Below, one piece after another: positions 48,425-61,097 of a stretch of DNA of 64,000 bases. Both the position numbers and the translations under genes were made by a program. The stretch lies in assembly GCF_011075055.1 (NCBI RefSeq), contig NC_058149.1, forward strand, positions 1,503,001-1,567,000, in the 5' to 3' direction. Under the pieces are notes generated by a model, which saw only the letters and a list, made by a program, of their open reading frames with translations, was not told the origin of the DNA and searched no databases. This stretch comes from Mangifera indica. Its lineage: Eukaryota; Streptophyta; Magnoliopsida; Sapindales; Anacardiaceae. The first letter of the stretch is position 1. Each line of letters opens with the position of its first letter.

Positions 48425-51400
48425 TCCACCACGTGTACAACCCCCATACAACCATATGCAGTGGTGAACCCAATATTTTTGTTGAGAGGAGGCCTCCAAA
48501 CAGGGGTAATTCAAACACCTCTTAGTTTGATTTTGATTTGAATAAAAAATAGTTGATTTGAGTTTAAATCAAGTTCATCGAGCCAATATTAATGGTGGAT
48601 TGAGTTTGATTTAAATAAAAAATTATTCATTTTAATTTAGCTTAAGTTTAGATCGAATTTATAGCTTTATGACTCAAATTAATTATTCGAATACATAACT
48701 CATTAGTAAAACAATATCGTTTTATTTAAATAATAGGCAAAATCCCTTATTTGAGTTATGAATTTGAACCAAACTAAGTCACAAATTCGAACCACTAATT
48801 CAAGCTACGAATTCAAGATAAATCAAGGCATGAATCGAAATTAATCAAGTCATGAATTCAAACCACAAATTCAAGTTATAAATTTGAGTTGAACTCAAGT
48901 TGAATTGAGTCAAACTCCTTCTAACTTAAGTTTAGCTCAATTTAAAAAATGAGTCAAATCTTTTAAGTTGAATTCAAATTAAACAAATTCAAACCAAATA
49001 GAACCAAATTAAGCTAGCTTTTGAGACCGAATTGACGTAGTTTGGGTCCAACCTTACCTTCATGGCTCTATCATTGTTTATTAATCAAGTAATGAAAACT
49101 TAAAAAATAAAAAACATCAATCCTCGAGTAAAGGAGATAATGTAAAAGAAATATAAAGAGAACGAAAAAAATCACATGAATCTAACAATTGAATTAAATC
49201 AAATATAATCAAAAGTGTTTATATCAATAACAATCCACAAAAAATATTCACTAGACAAGTTGTCAATTAATTTTTTGGTTTATAACTTCAAATTCAATTG
49301 TTAAATCAAAACTTAATCATTTAAATTAAATATCCACACATCTCACTATGTATTGATAAAAAAATCAAGTCAGAATAATATATTTTTTAATATTAATTAT
49401 TTAGTTTAACATCGTATTTTGATAGATTGAAACCTTATTTTTGGAAACAAAATCGTGAGGTATGGTTGCCAAAATCAAGTTGAAGATTCGGAGAAAGAAA
49501 TCCAATTTCTAAAATTTAGTTTTCTCAATTTTAATTGACATGGGCTTTGGGTTTTTATACAAATGTGGTATTTGGGTGATAGTCTAATTCAGTTTTACAC
49601 TAATTTTAAAGTTTTATTTTATATCAAGATAAATATACTTCTTAATTATGATTTCATCCTCCATGTCATGGTAAGATTCCAATTAAAGATGTGATTAAGA
49701 TTTTGAAAACTAAATTATTAATTTTCAAATATGTATAAAAGAGTTAAATTATTATATTTAAAATATTAAAATAATATATAAAAATATTATTTTTAATTTT
49801 TTAAATTTATAAAATATTAAATTTTTTTTTTTACTCCCCTAAAGGAGGCTGATTTTCATGGAAAAATGTGATAAGTTATAGATGAAGCCAACTTCGTCTG
49901 GACGACGAAGATCCAGATGAAGAGTTTTGACTCTTCGTTTGGATTTTGTTTGGATTTTATCGAATCCAGACGTCGTCAATCCAATATTGAACACTAGAGG
50001 GAGAGACAACATCGAGAGAGAGAGAGATTGGCCATTGTTGGCCAGAAATTCGTCGGCGAAATTGAAAACCCTAGGTAGGGGGTAAAATGTCACTTTTCAA
50101 AACTTAATTTTGGGTGAAATGGTTAGTTTTTCAAATTAAAGAGGTAAAATGATATAAATGTTAAATATTATTGTTAAATGTGATTTTGCCTTTAATTTTA
50201 TCTTAATTTTGCAGGGCAAGTGTTAGTTTTCCAAACCATGGGTGGGTGTTTGGGCTTTTGAAAGTTGGTGTGTGGGAATTTGGGAATTCAGTATACCTTG
50301 GGTGGGACTAAGTCTTTTGGCCAATTCCTTAACTATAGTGGTTTGGTTCTTAAAGAGTTGGTTATTTTCATATAATCTCTCCAAATATGCTTATTTTAAT
50401 CAATAACCCCTAACTTTTTAATTAAAAAAGTATATCTGATAATTTTCAATACGATCTATTAACTTGATACAATACGACACTAAAAATATCAGGTTAGAGT
50501 TAAGTTTATTAGCACATAATTTATTTTAGGTCAATCTAACATAACTTGAAATTAAATCAGATGGTATTAGAGTTCACAAGAAAGTAACCTAACACGATAC
50601 GAATATTTTGGAGAAATATTTCTTTAATAGATTATATATAATTGTATCTTTATATAGTTATAATTACTCATATTATTTTTTATTTTTATTTAAATATTTT
50701 ATTTTTTTATTAAGTAATAAAAATTTGATTTAATTAATCTGATTATAAATATGTTTTTTAAAGGTCTTAATATATAAATTTTTAGAGCATTTGTCAATAA
50801 GACAAAATCTTATATTGTGTGTTTTATTAATAATAGGTTGAGGTAATTTCGTGAAAAAATTAAAACGATAAAAATACTTTAGAGAGTGAAAATAATAGAT
50901 AATTTTAGGTCAAATTAGGTCAGATTAGATCCATTCAAATATTATAGGATTGGGTTAAGGTTAAAAAATTTTGATACTATTTTAATTCAAAGTGGGCTAG
51001 AGTTGAAGATTTTTGACATAAAATTTGAACTGACACAATACGAATACAATCTAATAATACAAACGGTTAGATCTAAAAAAAAAGTCCAAATGACTACTTC
51101 CCATCTTAGGGTTAATGAATTGACAGATTTTCACCACTTAAATCCAAAAAAGTCAAATTTTTACTTCTCTATTAAATTTGTTATAAAAATTGTAAATTTT
51201 TTTATAAAAATATTAAAAAGACGAAAAACCCTCTTGCCAAATAACACCGTCCTCTAAAATTTTATTAAATAATTTTATACTCTAATGTAAATTATTTTTG
51301 ATATAATAAAAGGTTGGGTTCATTTCAAGTATATCAAGTACTCTAGTTTTTCGCATTTTTTTGTATGTTCAAGAAGATTGACTACCGGCAAGACTTAGTG

Positions 51401-52024
51401 TCATTATAAGGCGCAAATTTCAAATCAAGGTGCAACCTTATGACAAAATGAATATGCACAAGTAGGAAGTAAGGTGCTCGGCATGCAATTGAGTCAATGG
51501 GCACAGTGGACAACAATTTAAGGGTGTTCAAAATCGGATAATTGAATTAGTTTAAAGGATTTGTATATTGAACTAAATTTCCAGTTCAAAGAAATTTTAA
51601 ACCAAAATTGGACCGATTTTATATAAAAATTGGTTGCTAATCGAACCTATTTTACTATATAATCAAATCAAATTTTTAGTTATCCATTCTTTGAATGTAT
51701 GATAAAAAATCTAAAATTTATAATACAAAAAATAAATATCACGATAATTATTGTATTCGAATAAAAAATACTAGGAGAAACTATTGAAAACTGAATATTG
51801 CCATCCCATATCGGTTGGAATTTGGCTGAAAAAGACGGTCCACTGTCAATTGAACATGGACTGAAGAACAGAGGATAAAAAAAAAATCGGAATAGTTGAA
51901 GAGACAACATCACAATGTTAAAATCATTCTCCGTAAACTTGGAATCATTGAAAATAAGGATAGCTTGCCGCCCGCAACAAGAAGCAAAAGAGAGAAATAA
52001 ATAATTTATAAAGGAAAATCAAAT

Positions 52025-53450
52025 GTGATGTGATGTGATGTGAAGCATTTTCTGTGTTACTTCTGTTAATTAATTTCCATGCCTTATAAAGAAGAATTTC
52101 TTTCATTTATTTAATATTTTTCGTTTAAAGCAAAGCATTTTCTGTGTTAGTTCTGTTAATTAATTTTTTTTTTCTTCTTTATTCCCGTTAGAAAAGTTTT
52201 TCATATTTTTTTCCCTTCTCATCTTATTTAAAAAATAATTAAATATTTATTAAATATTAAAATATATTTATAATAATTTAAAATTTTTATAAATAATTTA
52301 ATATATAAAAATATAATAAATATATAACAAAAAAAAAACGAATCAGAATAAAGATTGATAGGATATATATTTATTTTTCATCTTTAATAATGGAGATTCT
52401 AGTAATTTATATTTTTTATTTTATTATAAATATCATCTCCATTCAAAGAAGGATTTACCAAAAACGCGATGCAGGAGGCAGGGAGCGGAAATGAACAAAC
52501 ACTAGTGGACGACAAAAGTGTTTGGCAGAGAATATGATGGTTATCAATTTTGGGAAAGAATAAAGTGCCATATTGCTTAATGTTGAAGCTTTCCAAATTG
52601 CTCAACACTGCCAATCCCATTGTTCACACTTCACAATGTCAATGGCTTAGCCGCCAAATCACTCTTAATTTTTTATTGGAGGGGAGAATTTTGGATTAAT
52701 GTCAATTAATATAATCATTCTTAAATTAAAAATCAAATGTTTCTTTGAGCCTTGTGCCTGAAAAAATTGACTATGGGACCAAGCATGTCTGAATTATGAT
52801 GACCAAAGTTTAATTTACTTTAGAAAAAGAATTTGATTGCTGAGCCACTTTGTTAAAGGCGAAATCACGTTACATAAATTGAATTTCTTTTCTTATAGCG
52901 TAAGGTAATAATTATTCAACAATAGATATTTTTAAGGCCAAATAACTATTTTTTACCCAAGATTTAGTACAAACTCAATTTCTTGTTTATTAATTATAAA
53001 AAATTTAAATATTTATTCATATATTAAATTTTATTGTTATTGTCAAAAATAAAATTGTTATTTAACAAAAAAATATTTATAAAAACTAAAAAATTTATTA
53101 TATTTTATTTTTAAATTTAAAAATTTAACAAATGTCTCACACCCAAAGTTTAAAAAATAAATATTCTTTCTAAAAATTTTTCAAGCATTATTGCTAGCGT
53201 CTGGTGACAACAATGACTATATTCACTCTCTTTCTCATCTATTTCTTGCCATTATCGACTCAGAAAAGTGATTGACGAAAACGAGAGATAACAATTATAT
53301 ATTATCTTCGTTTAAAAGTTAATGATACATCATTTTTGTTTGAGAGGTGGAGACGACATATTATCCTTGTCAGAAAATGAATGATCCATTTTTTTTTTTG
53401 ACAAATTTTGCCAGTTGATAATAACGGAAGCTGAGAAGGAGAGAGAATGT
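52025..53450. other. Block C-specific stretch of ~1.4 kb, no supported gene
   Basis: Absent from blocks A and B at this place. GATGTGAAGCATT occurs at both borders (about 52035 and 53448), which suggests a repeat-mediated join. A 73-codon frame on the - strand (52399-52620) has no recognisable domain. TTCTGTGTTAYTTCTGTTAATTAATT is duplicated within it near 52048 and 52140. Confidence 0.5.
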
Positions 53451-53739
53451 GATGTGAAGCATTCAAGTCTTGTCATCTTCTCTAGCTGTGGTAAACCATA
53501 TGAGTTGTCAAGCACTTCCAATTGTACGCTCTTTCTTTTTACACATTGTATTGCCCTATAGTTTATCAAGTAATTACCCCCAAAAAAAAAACTTGAAATC
53601 ATTAAATAATTAAAATAAGTTAGAGACCACTAGGCAAGTGCAGGAGAAAAAAATAGGTGAATACCAAATGTACTGACTTTAAATATTTTTTGGTTTAAGT
53701 TTTATTTGAATAAAAAATAATTTAAATTTAGTTTAATTT

Positions 53740-54253
53740 AGTTTAAATTTAATTAAAAATTATTATTTAAATTTATAACTTAGATATGTGATTTAAATTT
53801 ATAATTTATTAATAAAGTAATATCATTTAATAATTATTTAATATAATTTATTAATAAAGTAATATCATTTAATAATTATTTAATATAATTTAAATTAAAG
53901 GCAAATTATTTATCTAATTTATAAGTTAAATTAAATCAAATTATTTATAATTTAAGTTTGATTTAATTTTTAAATTAATCAAATATATTAGTTTAAACTT
54001 AATTTACATTCAAAATAAATAAATTTTAAATCAAGTTAAATACTTTTGCGGTGGAACCTGCTCAGTACGGATCCAACCCTAAGAAAATACAAAGTCAATG
54101 AGGCTATCAGATTGCTGCAATCTGTAAGGGAAATAGGAAATAGAAAAAGCCACTCAATTTAGTGCAAAGAAATAAAGAAGAGAGAAGCTACAGATTTAGT
54201 TAACCTATCTCCGATAAAACTTTTTTTTTCGTAGAAGATTGTGATATAATTTT
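53740..54253. repeat. Direct duplicate flanking MULE-3, left copy
   Basis: Matches 57800-58272: CTTTTGCGGTGGAAC, then CTCAGTACGGATCCAAC, then GCCACTCAATTTAGTGC in both. It ends where MULE-3 begins, while the right copy continues into the gene promoter. Confidence 0.85.
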
Positions 54254-55259
54254 GGGAAATTATAATAAACAGCCAAAAGTAAGGGGTTTAAACGAAATTA
54301 CTCAAAAAATTGAGATTCAAGCAAAAATGTTTAACTTTTGTGAAATATCGACACTGTCCCATATATAAACATAGCAAATTTCCCCGGTTCTCACGGTAAT
54401 CTTTGGGCATTTCACTGTTTAAAAATAGGGGAAAATTTTTAATCTTTGGGCATTTCACTGTTCAAAAACAGAGGAAAATTCAAAATTTTCCCCTGCCCCA
54501 CGGTCGCCCAGATTTTCGGTGATTGTAGTGCTTTCCGACAACCGCAAATGGCAAAAAACGTTAACATATTTTTCATCATCTTGTTTGAATCAAGTTATTG
54601 TTCATATTATTTGAGATTTGAGTGAGATTTTACGGTTTGAAACTTTAGGGTTTCGATTTTGAACAATGCTTGAAATGTTTTGATTCTTGGTTATTTTCAT
54701 TGAATTAGTCGAGGGGTTTTGTGTTATAGTCTATATAGATTTTATTTGTGTTGAAATTGGAGGTCGAAACGACGAATTTTTGGCCTAAAAATCCTTCCGA
54801 AGCGATTGGCAGTTCAATCATGAGAATAGTGTTTCCCACGGTCAAACGATTTCTCCCACAGTCAGGAGGGATTGACCATAGGTTAGGGGGGTTAATTAGC
54901 ATTTTCAAAACATTAGAGAGCTGTGTGAGAGTCCTCACTCCACGATAGGCTTTTCTGAAATTTCCCACGTGACAGCGGGCTATTGCCGTGTATACCATGG
55001 GTTGGGGGGAAATTTGCTTTTTTGAAACTGTAAGGTTGCTAAAAGATTAGAAAATTACTAAGGGGCCAGAGAGAAATATTGGACCTGTTTGTAGGAATTT
55101 CTTTAGGGGGTACATTGAAATTTTTCTTATCTAGGTTTTCTCAACATGTAGTTTTTGAATTTTATATCTATTTTTTATGTTTTAGGGTTTTTCCATATAT
55201 AGTTTTTGAGTTTGAGATTCGGTTTTTCGAATTTTGTGTTTTTTGGGATATTTTACGTT

Positions 55260-56340
55260 GTAATGACGTAATTTCAACTAAATATTTCGATTTTTTTGTT
55301 TATAGGATATATTAATTCGTATTTTTGAATTTTAATTTGTTTTTCTGAATTTTGCTTTTTATGATATATTGATTTGTATTTTTCAAATGTTCGAATGATT
55401 TTTCGATTAGTGACATTCTTACATATTTCAACTAATAGAGTTCAAATTTTAGTTTCATTTTTTAAAATTTTAAAGTTTTATAATATATCGATTCGTATTT
55501 TCCAGATTTTCAAAGAATTTTTCGATTGTTACTATTTTAGGGTATTTCAACGTATAGAATTTGAATTTCAGTTCCGTGTTTTCGAGTTTTACCGTTTCAG
55601 GATATATCAACTCGTATTTTTTATATTTCCGAAGAATTTTTCAATTATTGCCATTTTAGAGTATTGCAATGTATAGAATTCGAATTTCAATTCCGTTTTT
55701 TTCTAGTTTTACCGTTTTAGGATATATCGACTTTTATTTTTCATAATTCTGAAGAATTTTTTTATTGTTACCAATCTAAGGTATTTCAACATATAGAATT
55801 CGAATTTATTTTCGTTTTTTAAAATTTTACTGTTTTATGATATATCGACTTGTATTTTCCAAATTTCTAAAGAATTTTTCGATTGTTGTCATTTTAGGGT
55901 ATTTCAATGTATAGAATTCGAATTTCAGTTCCGTTTTTTTTTATGTTTACCGTTTTGGGATATATCGACTCATATTTTTCATATTTCCGAAAAAATTTTC
56001 ATTTGTTGCCAGTTTAGGGTATTTCAATGTATAGAATTCAAATTTCAGTTTTATTTTTTTGAATTTCATCATTTTAAGATATATCGACTTGTATTTTCCA
56101 GATTTTTGAAGAATTTTTTGAGTATTGACATTTTAAGGTATTTCAATGTATAGAATTTGAATTTCAGTTCCGTTTTTTTTAATTTCATCGTTTTAAGATA
56201 TATCGACTCGTATTTTCTAGATTTCTGAAGAATTTTTTGATTATTGATATTTTGAGGTATTTCAAAGTATAGAATTTGAATTACAGTTCTGTTTTTTTAT
56301 TTTCACCATTTTAAGATACCAAAATCTTACTTTTTACCTT
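55260..56340. repeat. Tandem array of MULE-3, ~118-bp unit
   Basis: Eight to nine copies of the MULE-1 type unit (GATATATCGACTCGTATTTT, then GAAGAATTTTT, then GGTATTTCAATGTATAGAAT). The orientation is that of the left MULE-1 array. The stretch at 56340-56470 then matches 2440-2540 of MULE-1 in reverse. Confidence 0.85.
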
Positions 56341-56689
56341 TTTTCATCTAAGTATATGCGTATGTGTATGATGTACTTTATCTGTCATTATGTATAGATA
56401 TGTATTTGATTTTATTTTTTAAATAACTTGTCACGGAAATAATTATTTCTAATTTGAATGATGTTACTATCAAACATTAGATGAAATAAAGAAATACTCA
56501 AACAACTCATTCTAACAAATATAAAATTAAAAAATTATTTGCAACAAAGTTATTACATCACATATCAATACAATTACATATTTGAAACAATAATAAAAAC
56601 ATATCGGTTACATATAACTGAAGTACAACAATGATGAACCATATAACTAACAAAACTGATTCCACTGCATGTCAAGATCTTGTCCCTTT

Positions 56690-57766
56690 GCTTTTTTTAG
56701 ATGAACGCTGTGGGGCAGAGCTTGGCACGGGTGTTGGGCTTTTACATTGGGTTCGTACGTGTCCTGATTCATGGCAACGACTACAAATCCTCAGTGTCAC
56801 ATTTTCTCCCTACGAAGGACATCAATTTTTGTTGGAGGGACGACCTAGACGATGAGTATCGAGGACGGGGGTAGAATAACCATTCCTTCTGGTGAGTGCA
56901 ACCAATCAGATTGGTTTCCAAGATGATTGACAGGTTCCTGATATATTGCATGGTAGATATCAGTCCGAAAGAATGAATGAATCCATGCATTGACATTCGT
57001 GAGCCTCAAATGTCATGCAACGGTGATGGCATGCTTACACGAAATATGTGAAAGCTGAAACTTTCTACATGTGCAGGACATGTACATGTGAAAGCTGAAA
57101 CGTGTAGACTTTGCTAAACGACTGCTAATCTTCTCCTCTGCCCAAGGGGTGACAAAGTTAGGACATTCGTCTGTAATTTGAAAAAATATTAACAACACAT
57201 TTGGTAATATCTAAAACTAAGGTGAAAAAGTACATGAGAAAAAACTTTTAATTAATAACGATTTGATACTTACTTGCATGGTTTCTCCTCTCGTAAAACC
57301 ATCGTTGCATGGTATCCCGAATGAACTCCAAGAGCATTGTGATGGGTAGGCCTCGTGCATGTCTGACAAGGGCATTAAATGACTCAGCAATGTTAGTGGT
57401 CATGATGTTGTAACAATGTCTCGAAAAGTATGCTCTACTCCAACATTCAAATCCGAAATCACGTAGATAAACTCCAGCTCGAGGGTTCATTGAGTCGAGA
57501 GATTGCATCATCGCCCCAAATTTTGATTTTGTGTATGTTTTTGTCGCTTTCCAATATGCCCCCGCAACCTGTAAGATGGAAAAAAATTATGAGAATTGAT
57601 TATAATCAAAATATATGAAAAGGATAAACAAAATTTGAATTTAATTATTTATTTAAAAACTATACATTTAAATCTCGTTTATACTTTGCCCGCACATTAC
57701 ACAGAAGATGATGACAACAACATCCATGGTAGACATCTGGAAAGACTTCAGCCATTGTCGAGATTT
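56690..57766 (-). pseudogene. C-terminal half of a MuDR-type transposase (MULE-3)
   Basis: On the - strand from 57766: AEVFPDVYHGCCCHHLLCNV (the His/Cys block after the second catalytic Asp) lies at about 57665-57760. An intron-like gap follows, then YNIMTTNIAESFNALVRHAR with the catalytic Glu (57300-57430). The SWIM finger CTCRKFQLSHISCKH is at about 57020-57070, and a CCHC knuckle CSRCHESGHVRTQC at 56744-56785. The DNA-binding region and the first two catalytic Asp residues are missing because the element is cut just before AEVFP. A frame change separates the SWIM finger from the knuckle. The surviving part is clearly related to, but distinct from, the MULE-2 transposase. Confidence 0.85.
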
Positions 57767-57799
57767 ATTTTTTTAACTAAAAAATAAAAAATAATTTAA

Positions 57800-58272
57800 T
57801 TTAAATTTATTAAATTAATATTGAATATAATTTAAATTTAATTTGAATTTAATTAAAATTATTATTTAAATTTATAACTTAGATATGTGATTTAAATTTA
57901 TAATTTATTGATAAAGTAATATCATTTAATAATTATTTAATATAATTTAAATTAAATCAAATTTTTTATAATTTAAATTTGATTTAATTTTTAAATTAAT
58001 CAAATATATTAATTTAAACTTAATTTACATTCAAAATAAAAAAATTTCAAATCAATATAAATACTTTTGCGGTGGAACCCGCTCAGTACGGATCCAACTC
58101 TAAGAAAATGCCAAGTCAATGAGGCTGTCAGATTGCTGCAATCTGTAAGGGAAATAGGAAATAGAAAAAGCCACTCAATTTAGTGCAAAGAAATATATAA
58201 GAGAGAAGCTATAGATTTAGTAAACGTATCTTTGATACAACTTTTTTTTGGTAGAAGATTGTGATATAATTT
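57800..58272. repeat. Direct duplicate flanking MULE-3, right copy
   Basis: Partner of 53740-54253; this copy leads on into the promoter region of the intact gene. The stretch 58273-58890 is further AT-rich flank shared with blocks A and B, with no gene. Confidence 0.85.
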
Positions 58273-58892
58273 TTAATTATTAAAAATATATATGATTTTT
58301 TAAAATTATTATGTGTTAATTATATTTTTTATTATTTTATTTTTTAAAAAATATATTATATATTATATATAATATAAAAAATTAAATTTTTAATATACGA
58401 TATAATATATAATTTAACTATTATAGTTTAAATTTTTTAAAATCATTCATATATATGTGTATGTATAAAATTTAATAAAATTAATTGAATTATATTTTTT
58501 AAATATAATATAAATATGTAAAATAAATATAAAATATATATTTAAAAATAAAAAAATTATTCACTTAATTGTTTATTAAAAAATTCAATCAAATATAATT
58601 TTTATATATATTAAAAAGTTATAATTTATTATTTAATTCGATTTAAAAATTATTTAAACTGTAATTTAAAAATTTTTTAATTTAAACTAAATTATAATTT
58701 TTAAACAATTAATTTAATTTTACGATTTAAAGTAAATTATACACAACTCTATTTGTCTTTTTTTCAACTTTAACATAAAAGTTCCCGCCATCATCCTTTT
58801 TTGAATAAATTCTTCGCTTCAGTGTTGCATAATGGAAGATAATGAAGTGTACTTTTTTGAATAAATAAATCACTCCGTCACATCATATATTG

Positions 58893-58900
58893 CCACGTCA
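58893..58900 (+). promoter_or_regulatory. CCACGTCA (TGACGTGG) bZIP-type box, block C
   Basis: About 150 bases before the ATG of the intact gene, at the same relative place as in blocks A and B. The surrounding TCACTCCGTCACATCATATA is also conserved. A role in expression is inferred only. Confidence 0.45.
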
Positions 58901-59045
58901 GATTTTATCTCAAAAATGTAGTGGCATTAGTTCTTCTTAAAAATATTAATCCTCAGTAGCTTTCACCACTACCCATTTACAGCTTGAGGCTGCGGACTGA
59001 GAATCGGGCATATTTACTTCTCTTGAACACTTATCATTATTGTTC

Positions 59046-61097
59046 ATGACGTTGGAGGTTTCAGAGATGGACAACTATCGGATAAACTGCTCACTTGCAT
59101 ACAAATACGGTGATGGATCAACTATTTTTGTGGCAACAAAGACAAAAAAGCTATTGGATATGTACGGGATCAGAAGTCTACTACTATTGAGTCTTGGAGC
59201 ACAAACCATTCTTACCATCTTCGGCAATCGTAGAAGGTACCGTTTAAGATATCTGACCCGATTTTTCCTTTGGTTGTCCTACTTGACGGCAAGTCCGGTG
59301 GTAACATTGGCATTGGGCAAGCTTTTAGGAATTAATGCTGAGGCTTTTGATGTGAAAGGAAATCAGCTAGTGCGTAGCGAATTCTTTGACGAATATCTCT
59401 ACTACGCAGTTTGGTTTGCACCATTCCTTTTGCTGCAAATTGGTAGCCCTAATGTTATTTCTTACTCCGTTGAGGATAATAAGTTAAAGTTTAGGCAACT
59501 TATTGGGCTAACCACCCAGGTCGCCATCTCACTTTGGATCTTTTTTAGATTACTTGGATATTGGTTTGACATAAGCAGTATACTTTTGTATGTAGCTGGA
59601 ATAGTTAAAGTTGCAGAGAGACTCCGAGCTCTCTGGTCAATAAGTATTACTGAAAATGTCGTGATAGCTAGTTTTGCAAAAAATGATATTAGAAGAGAAG
59701 AAACCTCACTTGAGTCTAGCTCATTTTCCAATTATTCTCACGATCTGTTTCTGCTTGTGAAGGCTTATCAACGCTTTGATCGATTAAAGCCTTATCTTGA
59801 GAATTGGCTAGGCCATCCTTCATCAGTTTATCTTTCTTCGATGAGTGTAGAAGACTGTCCTCCTAAGGATGTTTTTAGAATCACAGAATTTGAGCTTAGC
59901 TTTATGTATGATGTGCTCTACACGAAGGCGTCCATTAGCTATTCCAACAAAAAATTATGGGGTCGCATCATTTTCTTTCTTGCTCTAGCTTTGCTTTTGG
60001 TGATATTAACTATATTTTTGTTTGTTGGGTCAGATTTTCCAGGTGTAGATGACATAATTCTTTTACTTTGTTTATTAGGAGTAACTGTACTTGAAATTTA
60101 TGAGATGAAGGAGTTTTTGTTCTCAGATTGGGTAGTACTTCAAATGAGGAAACAAAATAGGAGCACATTTATCAGCAGATCCATATCGAGAATTGTTCCA
60201 AAAATTCCAAGAAAGAATCATAGGTGGTCTCATTGCATAGATCAATTCAACTTACTAAGCTATTGTCTTTATGAAGATACTACAAAGCTTGGCGGGTTGA
60301 TTAGAAGAATTTTCAAGGTCAAGGGCTACTACAAGGAGTACAAGAAGTATTGTGTCAAGAAAGACAATCCAGTACCTGAAGAGTTGAAGAAGCTGATACT
60401 GGAGCAAATTCTGGAGGTAAGAGCTCAAAGAGGCTGGCAATCTTTCTCTAAAAGGGGGGAAGGGGCTCTTGAAAGATGTAACTGTCTCCAAGATTTGGAA
60501 TGGAGTATTCAAACAGATTTTGATACCCCAGCAAAGAAGCAAACAAATTTCGGCAAAGCCATTATTATATGGCACATTGCCACCACAGTTTGCTACTATT
60601 TAGATGATGGTGCATCAGAAAGTACCTTAAATCATCCCTTATGTGAAATGAGCAAACTTTTATCAGATTATATGACGTATCTTTTGGGCATGATTCCTGA
60701 TATGTTATCTATTGTTACTGGTGACCTTCTCTTTCAGGGTGCTTGTGCTCAAGTCGATGAATTTTTTAAGGCAAAACAATCAAAGGATGAAGCGACATTG
60801 TGCGGGAATTTACTAGTTGAAACTTGTTTCCAAGGAATTCCCAATAACAATGTGTTTACATCAGATTGGAATGTATTGCTTCAGGTGCAAAAATTGGCAA
60901 AAATATTGCAAGAGAGGGACGACAAATGGAGTATTATAAGTAGTGTCTGGGTGGAAATGTTGTTTTATGCTGCGATTAATTGTCCTTGGACTCTCCATGC
61001 GGAGCAACTTAGGAAAGGTGGAGAATTGCTCACTCATATTTGGCTTCTGCTTGAGCATGAGAAAGATCAGCCCCATGATTTGTCCCTTGAATTGTAA
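59046..61097 (+). CDS. DUF4220/DUF594 membrane protein, intact
   Basis: An intronless frame of 683 codons. The ATG at 59046 is the first in frame; a second at 59067 (MDNYRIN) is possible. Five hydrophobic segments lie at about residues 44-60, 72-92, 118-132, 150-168 and 171-188, and two more at about 308-328 and 337-353, so an integral membrane protein is expected. DUF4220 landmarks are SPNVISYSVEDNKLKFRQL (about 133-151) and FELSFMYDVLYTKA (about 282-295). The C-terminal DUF594 block begins near residue 620 (WSIISSVWVEMLFYAA, HAEQL, GGELLTHIWLLLEHE). The two domains in this order and the length near 700 are normal for the family. The family is plant-specific and its biochemical role is unknown. 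The copy at 12909 is its broken twin; the leader and the CCACGTCA box are shared. MULE-3 sits about 1.3 kb upstream. Confidence 0.93.
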   Translation: MTLEVSEMDNYRINCSLAYKYGDGSTIFVATKTKKLLDMYGIRSLLLLSLGAQTILTIFGNRRRYRLRYLTRFFLWLSYLTASPVVTLALGKLLGINAEAFDVKGNQLVRSEFFDEYLYYAVWFAPFLLLQIGSPNVISYSVEDNKLKFRQLIGLTTQVAISLWIFFRLLGYWFDISSILLYVAGIVKVAERLRALWSISITENVVIASFAKNDIRREETSLESSSFSNYSHDLFLLVKAYQRFDRLKPYLENWLGHPSSVYLSSMSVEDCPPKDVFRITEFELSFMYDVLYTKASISYSNKKLWGRIIFFLALALLLVILTIFLFVGSDFPGVDDIILLLCLLGVTVLEIYEMKEFLFSDWVVLQMRKQNRSTFISRSISRIVPKIPRKNHRWSHCIDQFNLLSYCLYEDTTKLGGLIRRIFKVKGYYKEYKKYCVKKDNPVPEELKKLILEQILEVRAQRGWQSFSKRGEGALERCNCLQDLEWSIQTDFDTPAKKQTNFGKAIIIWHIATTVCYYLDDGASESTLNHPLCEMSKLLSDYMTYLLGMIPDMLSIVTGDLLFQGACAQVDEFFKAKQSKDEATLCGNLLVETCFQGIPNNNVFTSDWNVLLQVQKLAKILQERDDKWSIISSVWVEMLFYAAINCPWTLHAEQLRKGGELLTHIWLLLEHEKDQPHDLSLEL

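Larger units (their letters stand above)
54254..57766 (-). mobile_element. MULE-3, truncated Mutator-like element
   Basis: The left end GGGAAATTATAATAAACAGC and the next ~100 bases match the right end of MULE-1 in reverse, as does the region to about 55080. A tandem array and the C-terminal half of a transposase follow. The right end breaks off inside the transposase at about 57766, with no second terminal repeat, so no target duplication can be read. It cannot move by itself. Confidence 0.85.
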
